Origin: Agrobacterium cucumeris
Lineage (GTDB): Bacteria > Pseudomonadota > Alphaproteobacteria > Rhizobiales > Rhizobiaceae
NCBI RefSeq assembly: GCF_030036535.1
Contig: NZ_CP080387.1
Span: 2,856,501 to 2,920,500 of the forward strand
DNA length: 64,000 bases
Direction: 5' to 3'
The translations under genes were made by a program, and so were the position numbers. Within the stretch, counting starts at the first letter, position 1; every line of letters begins with the position of its first letter. Under the pieces are notes generated by a model. That model was not told the origin of the DNA and made no database searches. It saw nothing but the letters and a program-made list of their open reading frames with translations. Positions 18,055 through 26,644 of this stretch are shown here, in pieces.

Positions 18055-18564
18055 TTAGAACGTCACTGTTTTAAGGCCGGAAAGCGCATTTTTCGCGATT
18101 TCTTCCGGTGTGGTGTCGATGCTGACGGTGACGACGCCCGGTTCGCCGGTCGGCACTTCCAGCGTCGCAAGCTGGGTCTGAAGCAGCGAGAGCGGCATGA
18201 AATGGCCCTTGCGTTCACCCATGCGCCGGCTGAGAAGCTCCAGGCTGCCATCCAGATAAACGAAAGCAAGCGGGCTGCCGGTAGCCGTGCGAAGCCGGTC
18301 ACGGTAGATTTTCTTGAGTGCCGAGCAGGAGACGACGACACCGTTGCCTTCGCTGCCCTTGCGCAGTTCCGCGCCGATCAGGTCAAGCCAGGGCCAGCGA
18401 TCTTCGTCCGTCAGCGGAATGCCCTCGGACATTTTATCGACATTGGCTTTCGGGTGAAGCTTGTCGCCTTCAATAAAGGCGATGCCCAGTTTTTCCGCAA
18501 GCTCCTCTGCGACCGTGGACTTGCCAGAGCCGCTCACTCCCATCACGACGATTGCCTGTGTCAC
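18055..18564 (-). CDS. gntK: Gluconokinase
   Basis: 169-residue P-loop kinase of the GntK family, phosphorylating gluconate to 6-phosphogluconate. Walker A GVSGSGKS is at residues 9-16, followed by the family segment EGDKLHPKANVDKMSEGIPLTDEDRWPWL and the MGERKGHFMP lid. Length and motifs are complete. It is convergent with the oxidase gene and downstream of the yeh transporter genes, 87 bases away. Confidence 0.95.
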   Translation of the reverse strand: MTQAIVVMGVSGSGKSTVAEELAEKLGIAFIEGDKLHPKANVDKMSEGIPLTDEDRWPWLDLIGAELRKGSEGNGVVVSCSALKKIYRDRLRTATGSPLAFVYLDGSLELLSRRMGERKGHFMPLSLLQTQLATLEVPTGEPGVVTVSIDTTPEEIAKNALSGLKTVTF

Positions 18565-18651
18565 CCGAACCTCTGATGTTTCTGTTTCGACGGTCAGCCC
18601 CTAACATGTGCGGCAGGTATCGGGAATATAAAAATGCGGCGCCAGCCCGTG

Positions 18652-19392
18652 TCAGTGCCCGGTTTTGCGGGCTGCGGTTCTTTCCAGCGCGGAAAAGGCA
18701 GAGTGGATCAGAATTGCCAGTGCGGCGACGATCAAGCCGCCCTGCAGGATGAAGGCGAGATTGTTGGATTGCAGCCCGGCGATGATCACTTCGCCAAGCG
18801 TGCGCGCCGCTACCGTGGAGCCGATTGTGGCTGTTGAAAGGCTGATGACCGCCGATAACCGGATACCTGCAAGAATGGCGGGCAGGGCAAGCGGCAGTTC
18901 CACTTTGACAAGCCGCTGCCAGCCGGTCATGCCGCTGCCTCTGGCGGCATCCATCACCGTGGCGGGCAGGGTGGTAAGCCCCGTCAGCGTATTTTCGAAT
19001 ACCGGCAGCAACGCGTATAAGAACAGCGCAATAAGCGTCGGTTTCTCCCCGAAACCGATCATCGGCACCGCAAGCGCCAGCACCGCCACGGGCGGGAAGG
19101 TCTGGCCGATATTGACGATGCTGCGCGACAGCGGCAGGAAATCCGCCCCGAAAGGCCGGGTGACGAGAACTGCGAGCGCGCCCGCTACCAGCGTGGCCAG
19201 CCCCGTGGCGATCGCCACGGTGGTCAGATGCGAGAGGGTGAGGGAGAGCAGATTGGCCTGCGTGTAGATCGCCGGTGCATTGGCCTGCACGAGAGGGCGG
19301 AATATCGGCGCGAAGATTTGCGGCGCTGCAAGAAAGACGATCAGCACCAGCACCAGAAAGCCGATTGCAAGGAAAGAGGCCGCGTTTTTCAT
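18652..19392 (-). CDS. yehW: YehW-type ABC transporter permease
   Basis: 246-residue inner-membrane permease of the quaternary-amine/osmoprotectant (OpuCB-like) class, with about five or six hydrophobic segments and the coupling-loop segment MDAARGSGMTGWQRLVKVELPLALP. It overlaps the ATPase gene by four bases. Size and order match the E. coli yehZYXW operon, where YehW is the shorter permease. Confidence 0.9.
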   Translation of the reverse strand: MKNAASFLAIGFLVLVLIVFLAAPQIFAPIFRPLVQANAPAIYTQANLLSLTLSHLTTVAIATGLATLVAGALAVLVTRPFGADFLPLSRSIVNIGQTFPPVAVLALAVPMIGFGEKPTLIALFLYALLPVFENTLTGLTTLPATVMDAARGSGMTGWQRLVKVELPLALPAILAGIRLSAVISLSTATIGSTVAARTLGEVIIAGLQSNNLAFILQGGLIVAALAILIHSAFSALERTAARKTGH

Positions 19393-20327
19393 GAGGCTCC
19401 GGCAGCACGCTGGAGGAGAACGTCCCGCCGCACCCGGCCGGCGAGCTGGCCGTCATCTTTGACGACCGGCAGGACATCGCAGCCCGCCCATAACATCGCT
19501 GACAGGGCATCGCGCTGGCTTGTATGTTCGGTGAGCGGTTCACCCTCGGCGCTTCCCGGCTCCACTATGTCAGCAATCGAGAGAACAGACAGCAGTTTCA
19601 GCGCGCGCTCGTTTTCGCCGATCATGGTGCGTACGAAATCGGTTGCCGGTTTCAGCACCAGTTCGGCCGGCGGGCAATCCTGCACGATGCGGCCCTTGTC
19701 CATCACCGCAATGCGATCCGCCAGATGAAAGGCCTCGTCCATATCGTGCGTCACGAGGACGATGGTCACGCCGAGCTTTTTTTGAATATCGAGAAGATCG
19801 TTCTGCGCCTTGGCGCGGATCACCGGGTCCAGCGCGCCGAAGGGTTCATCCATCAGCAAGATATTAGGCTCTGCGGCAAGTGCCCGCGCCACGCCGACAC
19901 GCTGCTGCTGGCCGCCGGAAAGCTCATGCGGAAAACGATCCGCATAAAGCGCGGGATCAAGCTGGAAGAGGTGCATCAACGCATCGATTTTCGCCTCGAT
20001 ACGCTTGCGGTCCCAGCCGACCAACTGCGGAACGGTGGCGATATTCTCCGCCACCGTCCTGTGTGGAAACAGGCCATGGCCCTGAATGGCATAACCGATC
20101 TGTCGGCGCAGTTTGTAACCCGGCATCGTGCTGACATCCTCGCCGTCGATCCGGATTGTGCCGGAGGTCGGTTCCACCAGCCGGTTTATCATCCGCAGCA
20201 ACGTGGTTTTCCCCGATCCTGACGTGCCGACGATGACGGTCACGGTGCGCGGTGCGACGGTCAGCGACACTTGATTCACCACGGCCGCATCGCCATATCG
20301 TTTTGTGATGGTGTCGATCTCGATCAT
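19389..20327 (-). CDS. yehX: YehX-type ABC transporter ATPase
   Basis: 312 residues from the ATG overlapping the yehY stop; the open frame continues upstream into yehY but without ATPase similarity. Walker A GTSGSGKT, signature LSGGQQQRVGVARAL and Walker B ILLMDEPFGALDP are intact, followed by a C-terminal CBS-like region (about 240-312) as in proline/betaine ATPases. Energises the YehY/YehW permease pair. Confidence 0.92.
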   Translation of the reverse strand: MIEIDTITKRYGDAAVVNQVSLTVAPRTVTVIVGTSGSGKTTLLRMINRLVEPTSGTIRIDGEDVSTMPGYKLRRQIGYAIQGHGLFPHRTVAENIATVPQLVGWDRKRIEAKIDALMHLFQLDPALYADRFPHELSGGQQQRVGVARALAAEPNILLMDEPFGALDPVIRAKAQNDLLDIQKKLGVTIVLVTHDMDEAFHLADRIAVMDKGRIVQDCPPAELVLKPATDFVRTMIGENERALKLLSVLSIADIVEPGSAEGEPLTEHTSQRDALSAMLWAGCDVLPVVKDDGQLAGRVRRDVLLQRAAGAS

Positions 20328-21490
20328 GCCTGTTGCCTTCCGCCTGCGCTGAAGAGATTGCTGTCGATGAGGGCATCGAGTGTGATCGCAGCGGCAAAAC
20401 CGAGGAGAACGGTCGGCACGGTGCCGAGCAGTACGAGGTCCATCGCCGTCTGCCCGATGCCCTGAAACACGAAAACGCCGAAACCGCCGCCGCCGATCAG
20501 CGCGGCGATGGTCGCCAGCCCGATATTCTGCACCAGCACGATACGGATACCAGTGAGGATGACCGGCATGGCCAGTGGAAATTCCACCCGCAGCAGCCTT
20601 TGCACCGGTGTCATGCCGAGCCCGCGCGCCGCTTCCCGAACCGCCTGCGAGACGCCGGAAAGGCCGACAACCGTGTTGGAAACGACCGGCAGCAGCGAAT
20701 AGAGAAACAGCGCCACGAATGCGGGCGCCATGCCGATGCCGGCAATGCCGATCTTTGCCGCGCCCGGCACAGTGGCGGCGATCCATCCGAGCGGCGCGAT
20801 CAGAAGGCCAAAAAGGGCGATGGACGGGATGGTCTGAATGATGTTGAGGCTGTTCAGCAGGCCGGCACGCAACCGCTCGACCTTGTAACAGAGTATCCCC
20901 AGCGGAATACCCACGACGGTCGCCGCGATCAGCGAACCGATGGCCAGCTCCACATGCCGCAGGGCCTCGGTCCAGAATATATCCGCCCGGCCGTCATATT
21001 CCTTGATGATGGAGAGGTCATTCCACAGGCCGCTGGTCAAGACCGCTGCGAGGGTAGCGATGGCTAGCAGCAGCAGAAAAATACGCATGGCGGGCTTCGG
21101 CTGGAGACGCGCAATGCAGTCCGTCGCAAGCAATGACAGTCCGGCAAACATCAGCCAGAACCCGTTGGCAGGCGAAACGCGGGCAAAACTGTTACCCTCC
21201 GGTATCAGGGCGGTGGCCGCCTGTCCGACGAAGATTGCCAGTGCCGCCAGCCCCCCCAGCGCCACCACCAGTTTTAGCCGCGCCGGGAAGCGAAAGAAGG
21301 CGATGAAGGCGGCAATCAGGATAATGGCGACAAGCAAGGCTGCGGCCATTTCGGGAAGGGCTTCGAAAATCGTTCGTGCTTCACCCTGAACAATCCGATT
21401 GGCGCGGAATATCATGAAGGGCGAGGCGGAGAGTGCATAGAGCAGCAGGCACGAAATCAGCACACCCACCTTGTCAGGCCATTTCGTCAA
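20324..21490 (-). CDS. yehY: YehY-type ABC transporter permease
   Basis: 388-residue membrane protein: several extra N-terminal spans (about residues 1-165) precede the transport permease domain with its VREAARGLGMTPVQRLLRVEFP coupling region. This long form is characteristic of YehY. The start is TTG, supported by a GGGGGAG ribosome site six bases upstream. The stop overlaps yehX. Confidence 0.9.
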   Translation of the reverse strand: MTKWPDKVGVLISCLLLYALSASPFMIFRANRIVQGEARTIFEALPEMAAALLVAIILIAAFIAFFRFPARLKLVVALGGLAALAIFVGQAATALIPEGNSFARVSPANGFWLMFAGLSLLATDCIARLQPKPAMRIFLLLLAIATLAAVLTSGLWNDLSIIKEYDGRADIFWTEALRHVELAIGSLIAATVVGIPLGILCYKVERLRAGLLNSLNIIQTIPSIALFGLLIAPLGWIAATVPGAAKIGIAGIGMAPAFVALFLYSLLPVVSNTVVGLSGVSQAVREAARGLGMTPVQRLLRVEFPLAMPVILTGIRIVLVQNIGLATIAALIGGGGFGVFVFQGIGQTAMDLVLLGTVPTVLLGFAAAITLDALIDSNLFSAGGRQQA

Positions 21491-21578
21491 ATTGCGCTCC
21501 CCCTGGACGCCAAGCTGGGGCGGGATGTTGAAAACCGCACCTGCTTTTCGCCATCCCGCATCATTGTCTCATAGGTGA

Positions 21579-22490
21579 TTATTTGACGAAACCGTTCTTT
21601 GTCAGGAAGTCGAGTGCCACGGTCTTGGCCTGTTCGCCACCCACCTGTACGCGAGCATTCAGATCCTGCAGCGTCGCCAGATCAAGTTTTTCGAACACGG
21701 GTTTCAACAGTTCCTCGATATTGGGGTTCTTTTTCAGAACCTCTTCGCGAATGACCGGCGCAGGCTGATAGACCGGCTGAACATGTTTGTCGTCTTCCAG
21801 CACGACAAGCCCCGAAGGCGCGATGCCGCCATCTGTGCCGTAAACCATGGCGGCATTGGCATTGTTGGTCTGATTGGCGGCAGCTGCGATCGTGGCCGCC
21901 GTGTCACCGCCGGACAGCGTGATCAGCTGCTCCGGTTTCAAGGTAAAGCCATAGGTCGTCTGAAACGCCGGCAAGGCGGCGGCGGAATTGACGAATTCGG
22001 AGGATGCGGCAAGAACCACCTCACCGCCATCGGCGACATATTTACCGAAGTCCGAAAGCGACTTCAGATTGTTCTTGTCGGCAACATCCTTGCGTAACGC
22101 GATAGCCCAGGTGTTGTTTGCCGGGGATGGCGTCAGCCAGACGATCTTGTTGGCGTCGTAATCGAGCGTTTTTGCCTCTTCGTAGCCCTTGGCGGCATCC
22201 TTCCAGAGCGGATCATCGGCCTTGGAGAAAAAGAAGGCGGCATTGCCGGTATATTCCGGGTAGATGTCGATTTCGCCCGCCGTGATCGCTTTCCGCACCA
22301 CCGGGGTGGCGCCAAGCTGGATGCGGTCCGTCGTCTCGATATTATTCTTGTTCAGCACGGCAAGGATGATGTTGCCGAGAACGCCGCCCTCAGTGTCGAT
22401 CTTCGACGACACAACCACCTGCGCCTGAGCGATGGAAACAGAAAAGGCAAGCGCAAGCCCGGCGCCCGTTAACGTCATCAAGCGGTTCAT
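21579..22490 (-). CDS. yehZ: YehZ/OsmF-type quaternary-amine ABC substrate-binding protein
   Basis: 303 residues with a signal peptide (MNRLMTLTG...SIAQA, about 23 residues) and an OpuAC-type binding domain. A GGAGG ribosome site lies eight bases before the ATG. Order substrate-binding protein, long permease, ATPase, short permease is that of E. coli yehZYXW. E. coli YehZ is stress-induced and binds glycine betaine weakly, so the true ligand here is uncertain. Confidence 0.92.
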   Translation of the reverse strand: MNRLMTLTGAGLALAFSVSIAQAQVVVSSKIDTEGGVLGNIILAVLNKNNIETTDRIQLGATPVVRKAITAGEIDIYPEYTGNAAFFFSKADDPLWKDAAKGYEEAKTLDYDANKIVWLTPSPANNTWAIALRKDVADKNNLKSLSDFGKYVADGGEVVLAASSEFVNSAAALPAFQTTYGFTLKPEQLITLSGGDTAATIAAAANQTNNANAAMVYGTDGGIAPSGLVVLEDDKHVQPVYQPAPVIREEVLKKNPNIEELLKPVFEKLDLATLQDLNARVQVGGEQAKTVALDFLTKNGFVK

Positions 22491-22617
22491 GAATGGTCCT
22501 CCGGTGGGTCAGCCTGCTGAACAGGCGAGAGATCGCCGCCGCAGTTGCGGCTGAATATCAACGGGTGGGAGGAAAAATGGTTGCACGCCAGTCAGATTTT
22601 TAGCGCTGGCGTTTCCG

Positions 22618-23664
22618 TCAGGTCTCGCCGTTCGGCTTGCGGGCGTCCTTGCCCATGACGAGCGGCATGAGGACGGAGAGGAACAGAAGCCTTATGACAT
22701 GATGGGAGCCGACATAGGCAGTATCGGCATGCATCATCACCGCCATGGCCGCCATGGTTTCAAGACCGCCCGGCGCATAGGCGATCATCACGGCATTGAG
22801 CGGAACGCCGGTGACGCTGGAAATCATCCAGGCAATGCTGCCGGCAATCACCATCACGGCGATGGTGACGACGAAGCCGGCCAGAAAACCCTTGCGCACT
22901 TCCATCAGCGATACGTTGGAAAAACGCGTGCCAATGAGACAGCCGATCAATACATAGACCGGCAGGCTGAGCCAGGTGGGAACGCCGCCCTCTGTGAGGC
23001 CGGTAATATGGGTGCCGATGGAAATTGCCACGCCGCCAAGCAGCAGGGCTGCCGGAAATCTCCAGCGCAGGAAAAGCCAGCCGGTCAGAAGCGAGGCGGC
23101 GATGGTTAGCGCCAGGGTTAGCAGGCCCATTGGCGGGTTGGTTATCAGCGGTTCGGTGCTGACCAGATCGAAATATTCAACGATCAGCGGCACGGACAGC
23201 GTCAGCGCCAGTACCCTGACGCTCTGCACGATGCTAACGGTCGCGAGGTCGCTTTTCGTCTCTGCCCCAAGGCTGATGATATAGCTGAGGTGGCCGGGGG
23301 AAGCGCCCAGCATCGCCGTCGTCCGGTCGTATCCGAAACCGTAGTGCAGGATCCAATAGGCGACATAGAGCATGATGACGACGGCGACGAGCACCACGAC
23401 GAAGCTCAGCGGCCATGTCTTTGCCGCATCGATGACCGAGGGCGTTACGCTCGTTCCCATCGATATGCCGACGACGACGAAACAGGCATTGCGGATGAAG
23501 GCGGGAATTCCAAGCTTGACGCCCGCCAGTCCGGTGATCGTTACGGCAACCGCCGGCCCGGAAAGGAAGGGGGCGGGGACATGCAGCAGGCTGGCGAGCA
23601 GTGCGCCCATGCTGCCGACAAGGGCGGTAAGCGCAAATGTATGGAATTCAGGCTTGATGATCAT
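22618..23664 (-). CDS. AbrB-family integral membrane protein
   Basis: About 348 residues from the ATG giving MIIKPEFHTF; a TTG 22 codons earlier is also open and neither has a clear ribosome site. The sequence is a tandem repeat of a roughly 150-residue membrane unit, each with a glycine/proline-rich re-entrant segment (MLGASPGHLSYI in the first, IAYAPGGLETMA in the second). This is the AbrB membrane family, sometimes labelled ammonia monooxygenase and suggested to be a transporter. Function is unknown. Confidence 0.85.
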   Translation of the reverse strand: MIIKPEFHTFALTALVGSMGALLASLLHVPAPFLSGPAVAVTITGLAGVKLGIPAFIRNACFVVVGISMGTSVTPSVIDAAKTWPLSFVVVLVAVVIMLYVAYWILHYGFGYDRTTAMLGASPGHLSYIISLGAETKSDLATVSIVQSVRVLALTLSVPLIVEYFDLVSTEPLITNPPMGLLTLALTIAASLLTGWLFLRWRFPAALLLGGVAISIGTHITGLTEGGVPTWLSLPVYVLIGCLIGTRFSNVSLMEVRKGFLAGFVVTIAVMVIAGSIAWMISSVTGVPLNAVMIAYAPGGLETMAAMAVMMHADTAYVGSHHVIRLLFLSVLMPLVMGKDARKPNGET

Positions 23665-23770
23665 TGCGACGCTGATTGGTTGCTTGAAAAAGCTCGTGAC
23701 CAAATGCGCCGCTTCGTCAGGCGGCGTCAACCTGCATCGCCAAAAATATTGTATTTCATGAGTATTTTAT

Positions 23771-23803
23771 AAAAGAAAAACCCGCAACCTGTGGGCGCGG
23801 GCT
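23771..23803 (-). terminator. Rho-independent terminator after rirA
   Basis: Read on the minus strand, GCCCGC and GCGGGT flank an 11-base loop and are followed by TTTTTCTTTTAT. It lies 30 bases beyond the rirA stop. Confidence 0.75.
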
Positions 23804-23833
23804 TTGGCTTTCGCTGTTCTGGTATCCGCGAGA

Positions 23834-24304
23834 TCAGGCGGCGGGAAGGGTCATGGCCTTCGGCATTTCCGTATCGATCCCGAGCAGGAAGTTGATCTGC
23901 GGGCGCGCCTTGACCAGATCGTCGATCGAATATTCCGCAAGAACATCAAAGAAGGCATTGAGCGCCTTGCGCAGCGCCGAGTTCAAGCCGCAGCTGTCCA
24001 CAAGCGGACACTCCACGGCACCGTCCTCGAAGCATTCTGCCATGGCAAAGCTGTCTTCGGTCACGCGCACCACGTCGAACAGGCTGATCTTTTCGGCAGG
24101 CTTGCCAAGCCGCACGCCACCATTGCGGCCGCGCACGGTTTCTACGAGGCCCGCCTTGTTGAGCGGCTGCAGGATTTTGAAAAGGAATAGCTCAGATACG
24201 CCGTAAGCCCTGGCGATCTCCGGAATGCGGCTCAGCTTGCCTTCATTCGCAGCGCAATACATCAACATGCGAACGGCATAGTTGGTCTGTTTGGTCAAAC
24301 GCAT
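23834..24304 (-). CDS. rirA: Rhizobial iron regulator RirA (Rrf2 family)
   Basis: 156 residues with an Rrf2 winged helix (residues 1-60; LTKQTNYAVRMLMYCA and SELFLFKILQPLNKAGLVET) and three cysteines at 91, 99 and 105 in ECFEDGAVECPLVDSCG, exactly the iron-sulfur ligand positions of rhizobial RirA. RirA senses iron and iron-sulfur status and represses iron uptake genes when iron is sufficient. GGAG precedes the ATG. It is divergent from an iron-binding-protein gene, with a small TAACTC/GAGTTA inverted repeat at 24315-24334 just upstream. Confidence 0.96.
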   Translation of the reverse strand: MRLTKQTNYAVRMLMYCAANEGKLSRIPEIARAYGVSELFLFKILQPLNKAGLVETVRGRNGGVRLGKPAEKISLFDVVRVTEDSFAMAECFEDGAVECPLVDSCGLNSALRKALNAFFDVLAEYSIDDLVKARPQINFLLGIDTEMPKAMTLPAA

Positions 24305-24351
24305 GCTGGTCTCCTAACTCTCAATGTGGAGTTATATAGTCTCTTTTTCAG

Positions 24352-24368
24352 TTTAGAACAATTCCAGA
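24352..24368. promoter_or_regulatory. Candidate Irr (ICE) box between rirA and the iron-binding protein gene
   Basis: TTTAGAA-CAA-TTCCAGA matches the rhizobial Irr control element TTTAGAA-N3-TTCTAAA at 12 of 14 arm positions: left arm perfect, right arm with two changes. It is about 50 bases from rirA and 110 from the downstream start, so it could act on either gene. Confidence 0.5.
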
Positions 24369-24433
24369 AACCGAAAAAACTGGCGGCCATTCGATATTTC
24401 TCGAACAGCCTTGTTGACCGCTTCAATGATTCA

Positions 24434-24448
24434 TGAACAAACAAGTCA
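24434..24448. promoter_or_regulatory. Candidate RirA (IRO) box in the leader of the iron-binding protein gene
   Basis: TGA-ACAAACAAG-TCA fits the IRO-box form TGA-N9-TCA recognised by RirA. It ends 29 bases before the chosen start codon of the iron-binding protein, a repressor-like position. The short consensus occurs by chance, so the weight comes from the location next to rirA and an iron gene. Confidence 0.55.
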
Positions 24449-24477
24449 AGAATCTGAATGTAATGGAGGCATTCGTA

Positions 24478-25527
24478 ATGGCAAGCTTGAAATCGTATTT
24501 TTCCGCTGCCGTTTTTTCAGGGCTGACGATCCTTTCCGGCGCGCCCGCGGCTTTTGCGGAAGGCGAGGTGAATGTCTATTCCTATCGCCAGCCCGAGCTG
24601 ATCCAGCCGCTGCTCGATGCCTTCACGAAAGAAACGGGCATAGAAGCCAACGTTCTTTTCCTCGACAAGGGGCTGGTGGAGCGCATTCAGGCCGAGGGCG
24701 TCAACTCGCCCGCCGATCTGCTGCTGACAGTTGATATCGCCCGTCTCGTTGAGGCGAAGGAAGGCGGCGTCACGCAGCCGGTTCTGAACGATCCAGTGAT
24801 CGAGAAGGACATCCCCGCCAATCTGCGCGATCCGCAGGGCGAGTGGTTCGGCCTGACGACGCGCGGCCGGGTGGTCTATGCCTCGAAGGAGCGGGTAACC
24901 CAGAAGGACATTACCTATGAGGAGCTTGCCGACCCGAAATGGAAGGGCAAGATCTGCATTCGTGATGGCCAGCATTCCTACAATATTGCCCTGATCGCCT
25001 CGATGATCGCTCATCATGGCGTCGATTACACCCGCACATGGCTGACCGGTCTGAAGAACAATCTTGCCCGCAAGCCGGATGGGACCGACCGCAGCCAGGC
25101 GAAATCGATCTTTTCCGGCGAATGTGACATCGCGCTCGGCAATACCTATTATGTCGGCCTGATGCTGACCAATGACCAGGAACCGGAAGAAAAAGTGTGG
25201 GCGGGATCGGTGCGGGTGATCTTCCCCAATGCCGGCGACCGCGGCACGCATGTGAATATTTCCGGCATGGCACTGACGAAATATGCGCCCAACAAGGACA
25301 ATGCGCTGAAGCTGATGGAATTCCTTGCGTCCCGCGAGGCGCAGGAAATCTACGCCAAGCAGGTCTTTGAATATCCGGTACTGCCGGGTGCCGAGCCGTC
25401 CGATGTCGTCAAGGGTTTCGGGCCCATCAATCCGGATAAGCTACCGTTGACGGATATTGCCGCTCATCGCAAGCAGGCGTCCGAACTGGTGGACGAAGTG
25501 GGTTTCAACGACGGTCCGACCAACTGA
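24478..25527 (+). CDS. Ferric iron ABC transporter substrate-binding protein (FbpA/FutA-like)
   Basis: 349 residues from the ATG that has a GGAGG site eight bases upstream and yields a proper signal peptide (MASLKSYFS...APAAFA); a start 15 codons earlier would fall inside the RirA-like box. The mature N-terminus VNVYSYRQPELIQP and the paired tyrosines in GNTYYVG match ferric-binding proteins that hold iron with tyrosines. Periplasmic iron capture. No permease or ATPase gene is adjacent, so it must use a transporter encoded elsewhere. Confidence 0.92.
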   Translation: MASLKSYFSAAVFSGLTILSGAPAAFAEGEVNVYSYRQPELIQPLLDAFTKETGIEANVLFLDKGLVERIQAEGVNSPADLLLTVDIARLVEAKEGGVTQPVLNDPVIEKDIPANLRDPQGEWFGLTTRGRVVYASKERVTQKDITYEELADPKWKGKICIRDGQHSYNIALIASMIAHHGVDYTRTWLTGLKNNLARKPDGTDRSQAKSIFSGECDIALGNTYYVGLMLTNDQEPEEKVWAGSVRVIFPNAGDRGTHVNISGMALTKYAPNKDNALKLMEFLASREAQEIYAKQVFEYPVLPGAEPSDVVKGFGPINPDKLPLTDIAAHRKQASELVDEVGFNDGPTN

Positions 25528-25573
25528 CGCCGTTCTCAAGGCTTGCAACTCGAGTGCCGGGATTATCGGCGGG

Positions 25574-26644
25574 TCAGTTGCCCGCCGGTTTGTTATCGAG
25601 TGAAGCGTTGTAATCGAGGATTGCTTTACGCCTTTCTGGTGTTCCCGGATGGGTGGAGACGATGCTGGTGCCGCCCTTGTCGCCGAGCTTTTCCTCAAGC
25701 AACGCGAAGAAGCGCTCGATGGCGGTGGGGTCGAGCCCAGCCTTGCGCATCAGTACCACGGAGCGCTCGTCCGCCTGCCGCTCGGCATCGCGCGAATGTG
25801 ATAGCGCCAGAAGACCGCCGCCCTGGGTGAGAATATCTTCCATGGCCGAACCGACATCACCGGCAATCAGCATGACGAGACCGGCGACACCGGCGGCGCG
25901 ATAAAGCTGTCGCAGGCTGTGCTCATATTCCACATGGCCGATTTCATGCGCGAGAACGCCGGTGATCATCTGCCTGTCGTCACCTGCCAGCTCCACCAGC
26001 TCATCCGTCAGTACCAGCGTTCCATCCGGCAGCGCGAAGGCATTGGGGCCGATGTAACCGCCCTTGCGGAAATTCAGCTTGTAGTCCTCAGGCGAACCTT
26101 CCGCATGTGCGGCGATCCGGGCAAATTCCGCGCGGATGGCATCCTGCTCCTCCTGTGGTAGTTCGCTTGCGGAGAAGACTGTCTGGTCGAAGGCCTGCAT
26201 GGTACTGGCCGACATGATCTGCGGAACGATCGGCGGCGTGACAGCGACGGCCAGTTCGACGAGCGCGGGAAGCGCCAGCTTGTAGGTGCCATAGGCCAGA
26301 AGAACGGCTGCCGCGGTGATGCCGATCAATCGTGGACGGAACTGTTCCAGCCAGTGCACGACGCCGGTGCGTCTGGCGATATGAGCGTGCAGCAATCTGT
26401 CCACGCCGTCATTGTCACGTGTTTCGAACAGCGAACCATCGGGAAAATGCAACTCCCGGGGAATGGCGCCCACCCGGTGGCTGATCTCGACCGTTTTTAT
26501 CTCGGCCTGGGTTCTGACATGGTTGTCCTTCGCGTCGAGCACGAGAAGGACCGTGCCGCCAAGCTTCAGCCTGGCGGCGCTGGAAAGGCTGGAGCGAGCG
26601 GCATGCCACTCGCCCGAAACGGTTTCTCCAATATCAGAAACCAA
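25574..26644 (-). CDS. M48-family membrane-associated metalloprotease
   Basis: 356 residues if translation starts at the TTG at 26644, which has a GGAAGG site and overlaps the upstream stop by 11 bases; the longer open frame would lie deep inside the neighbour. The zinc motif HEIGH is at about residues 223-227, with DAERQADERSVVLM supplying the third ligand, and one membrane span lies near residue 110. An N-terminal domain of about 90 residues precedes it. M48 proteases act in envelope quality control. Likely cotranscribed with the DUF898 gene. Confidence 0.85.
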   Translation of the reverse strand: MVSDIGETVSGEWHAARSSLSSAARLKLGGTVLLVLDAKDNHVRTQAEIKTVEISHRVGAIPRELHFPDGSLFETRDNDGVDRLLHAHIARRTGVVHWLEQFRPRLIGITAAAVLLAYGTYKLALPALVELAVAVTPPIVPQIMSASTMQAFDQTVFSASELPQEEQDAIRAEFARIAAHAEGSPEDYKLNFRKGGYIGPNAFALPDGTLVLTDELVELAGDDRQMITGVLAHEIGHVEYEHSLRQLYRAAGVAGLVMLIAGDVGSAMEDILTQGGGLLALSHSRDAERQADERSVVLMRKAGLDPTAIERFFALLEEKLGDKGGTSIVSTHPGTPERRKAILDYNASLDNKPAGN

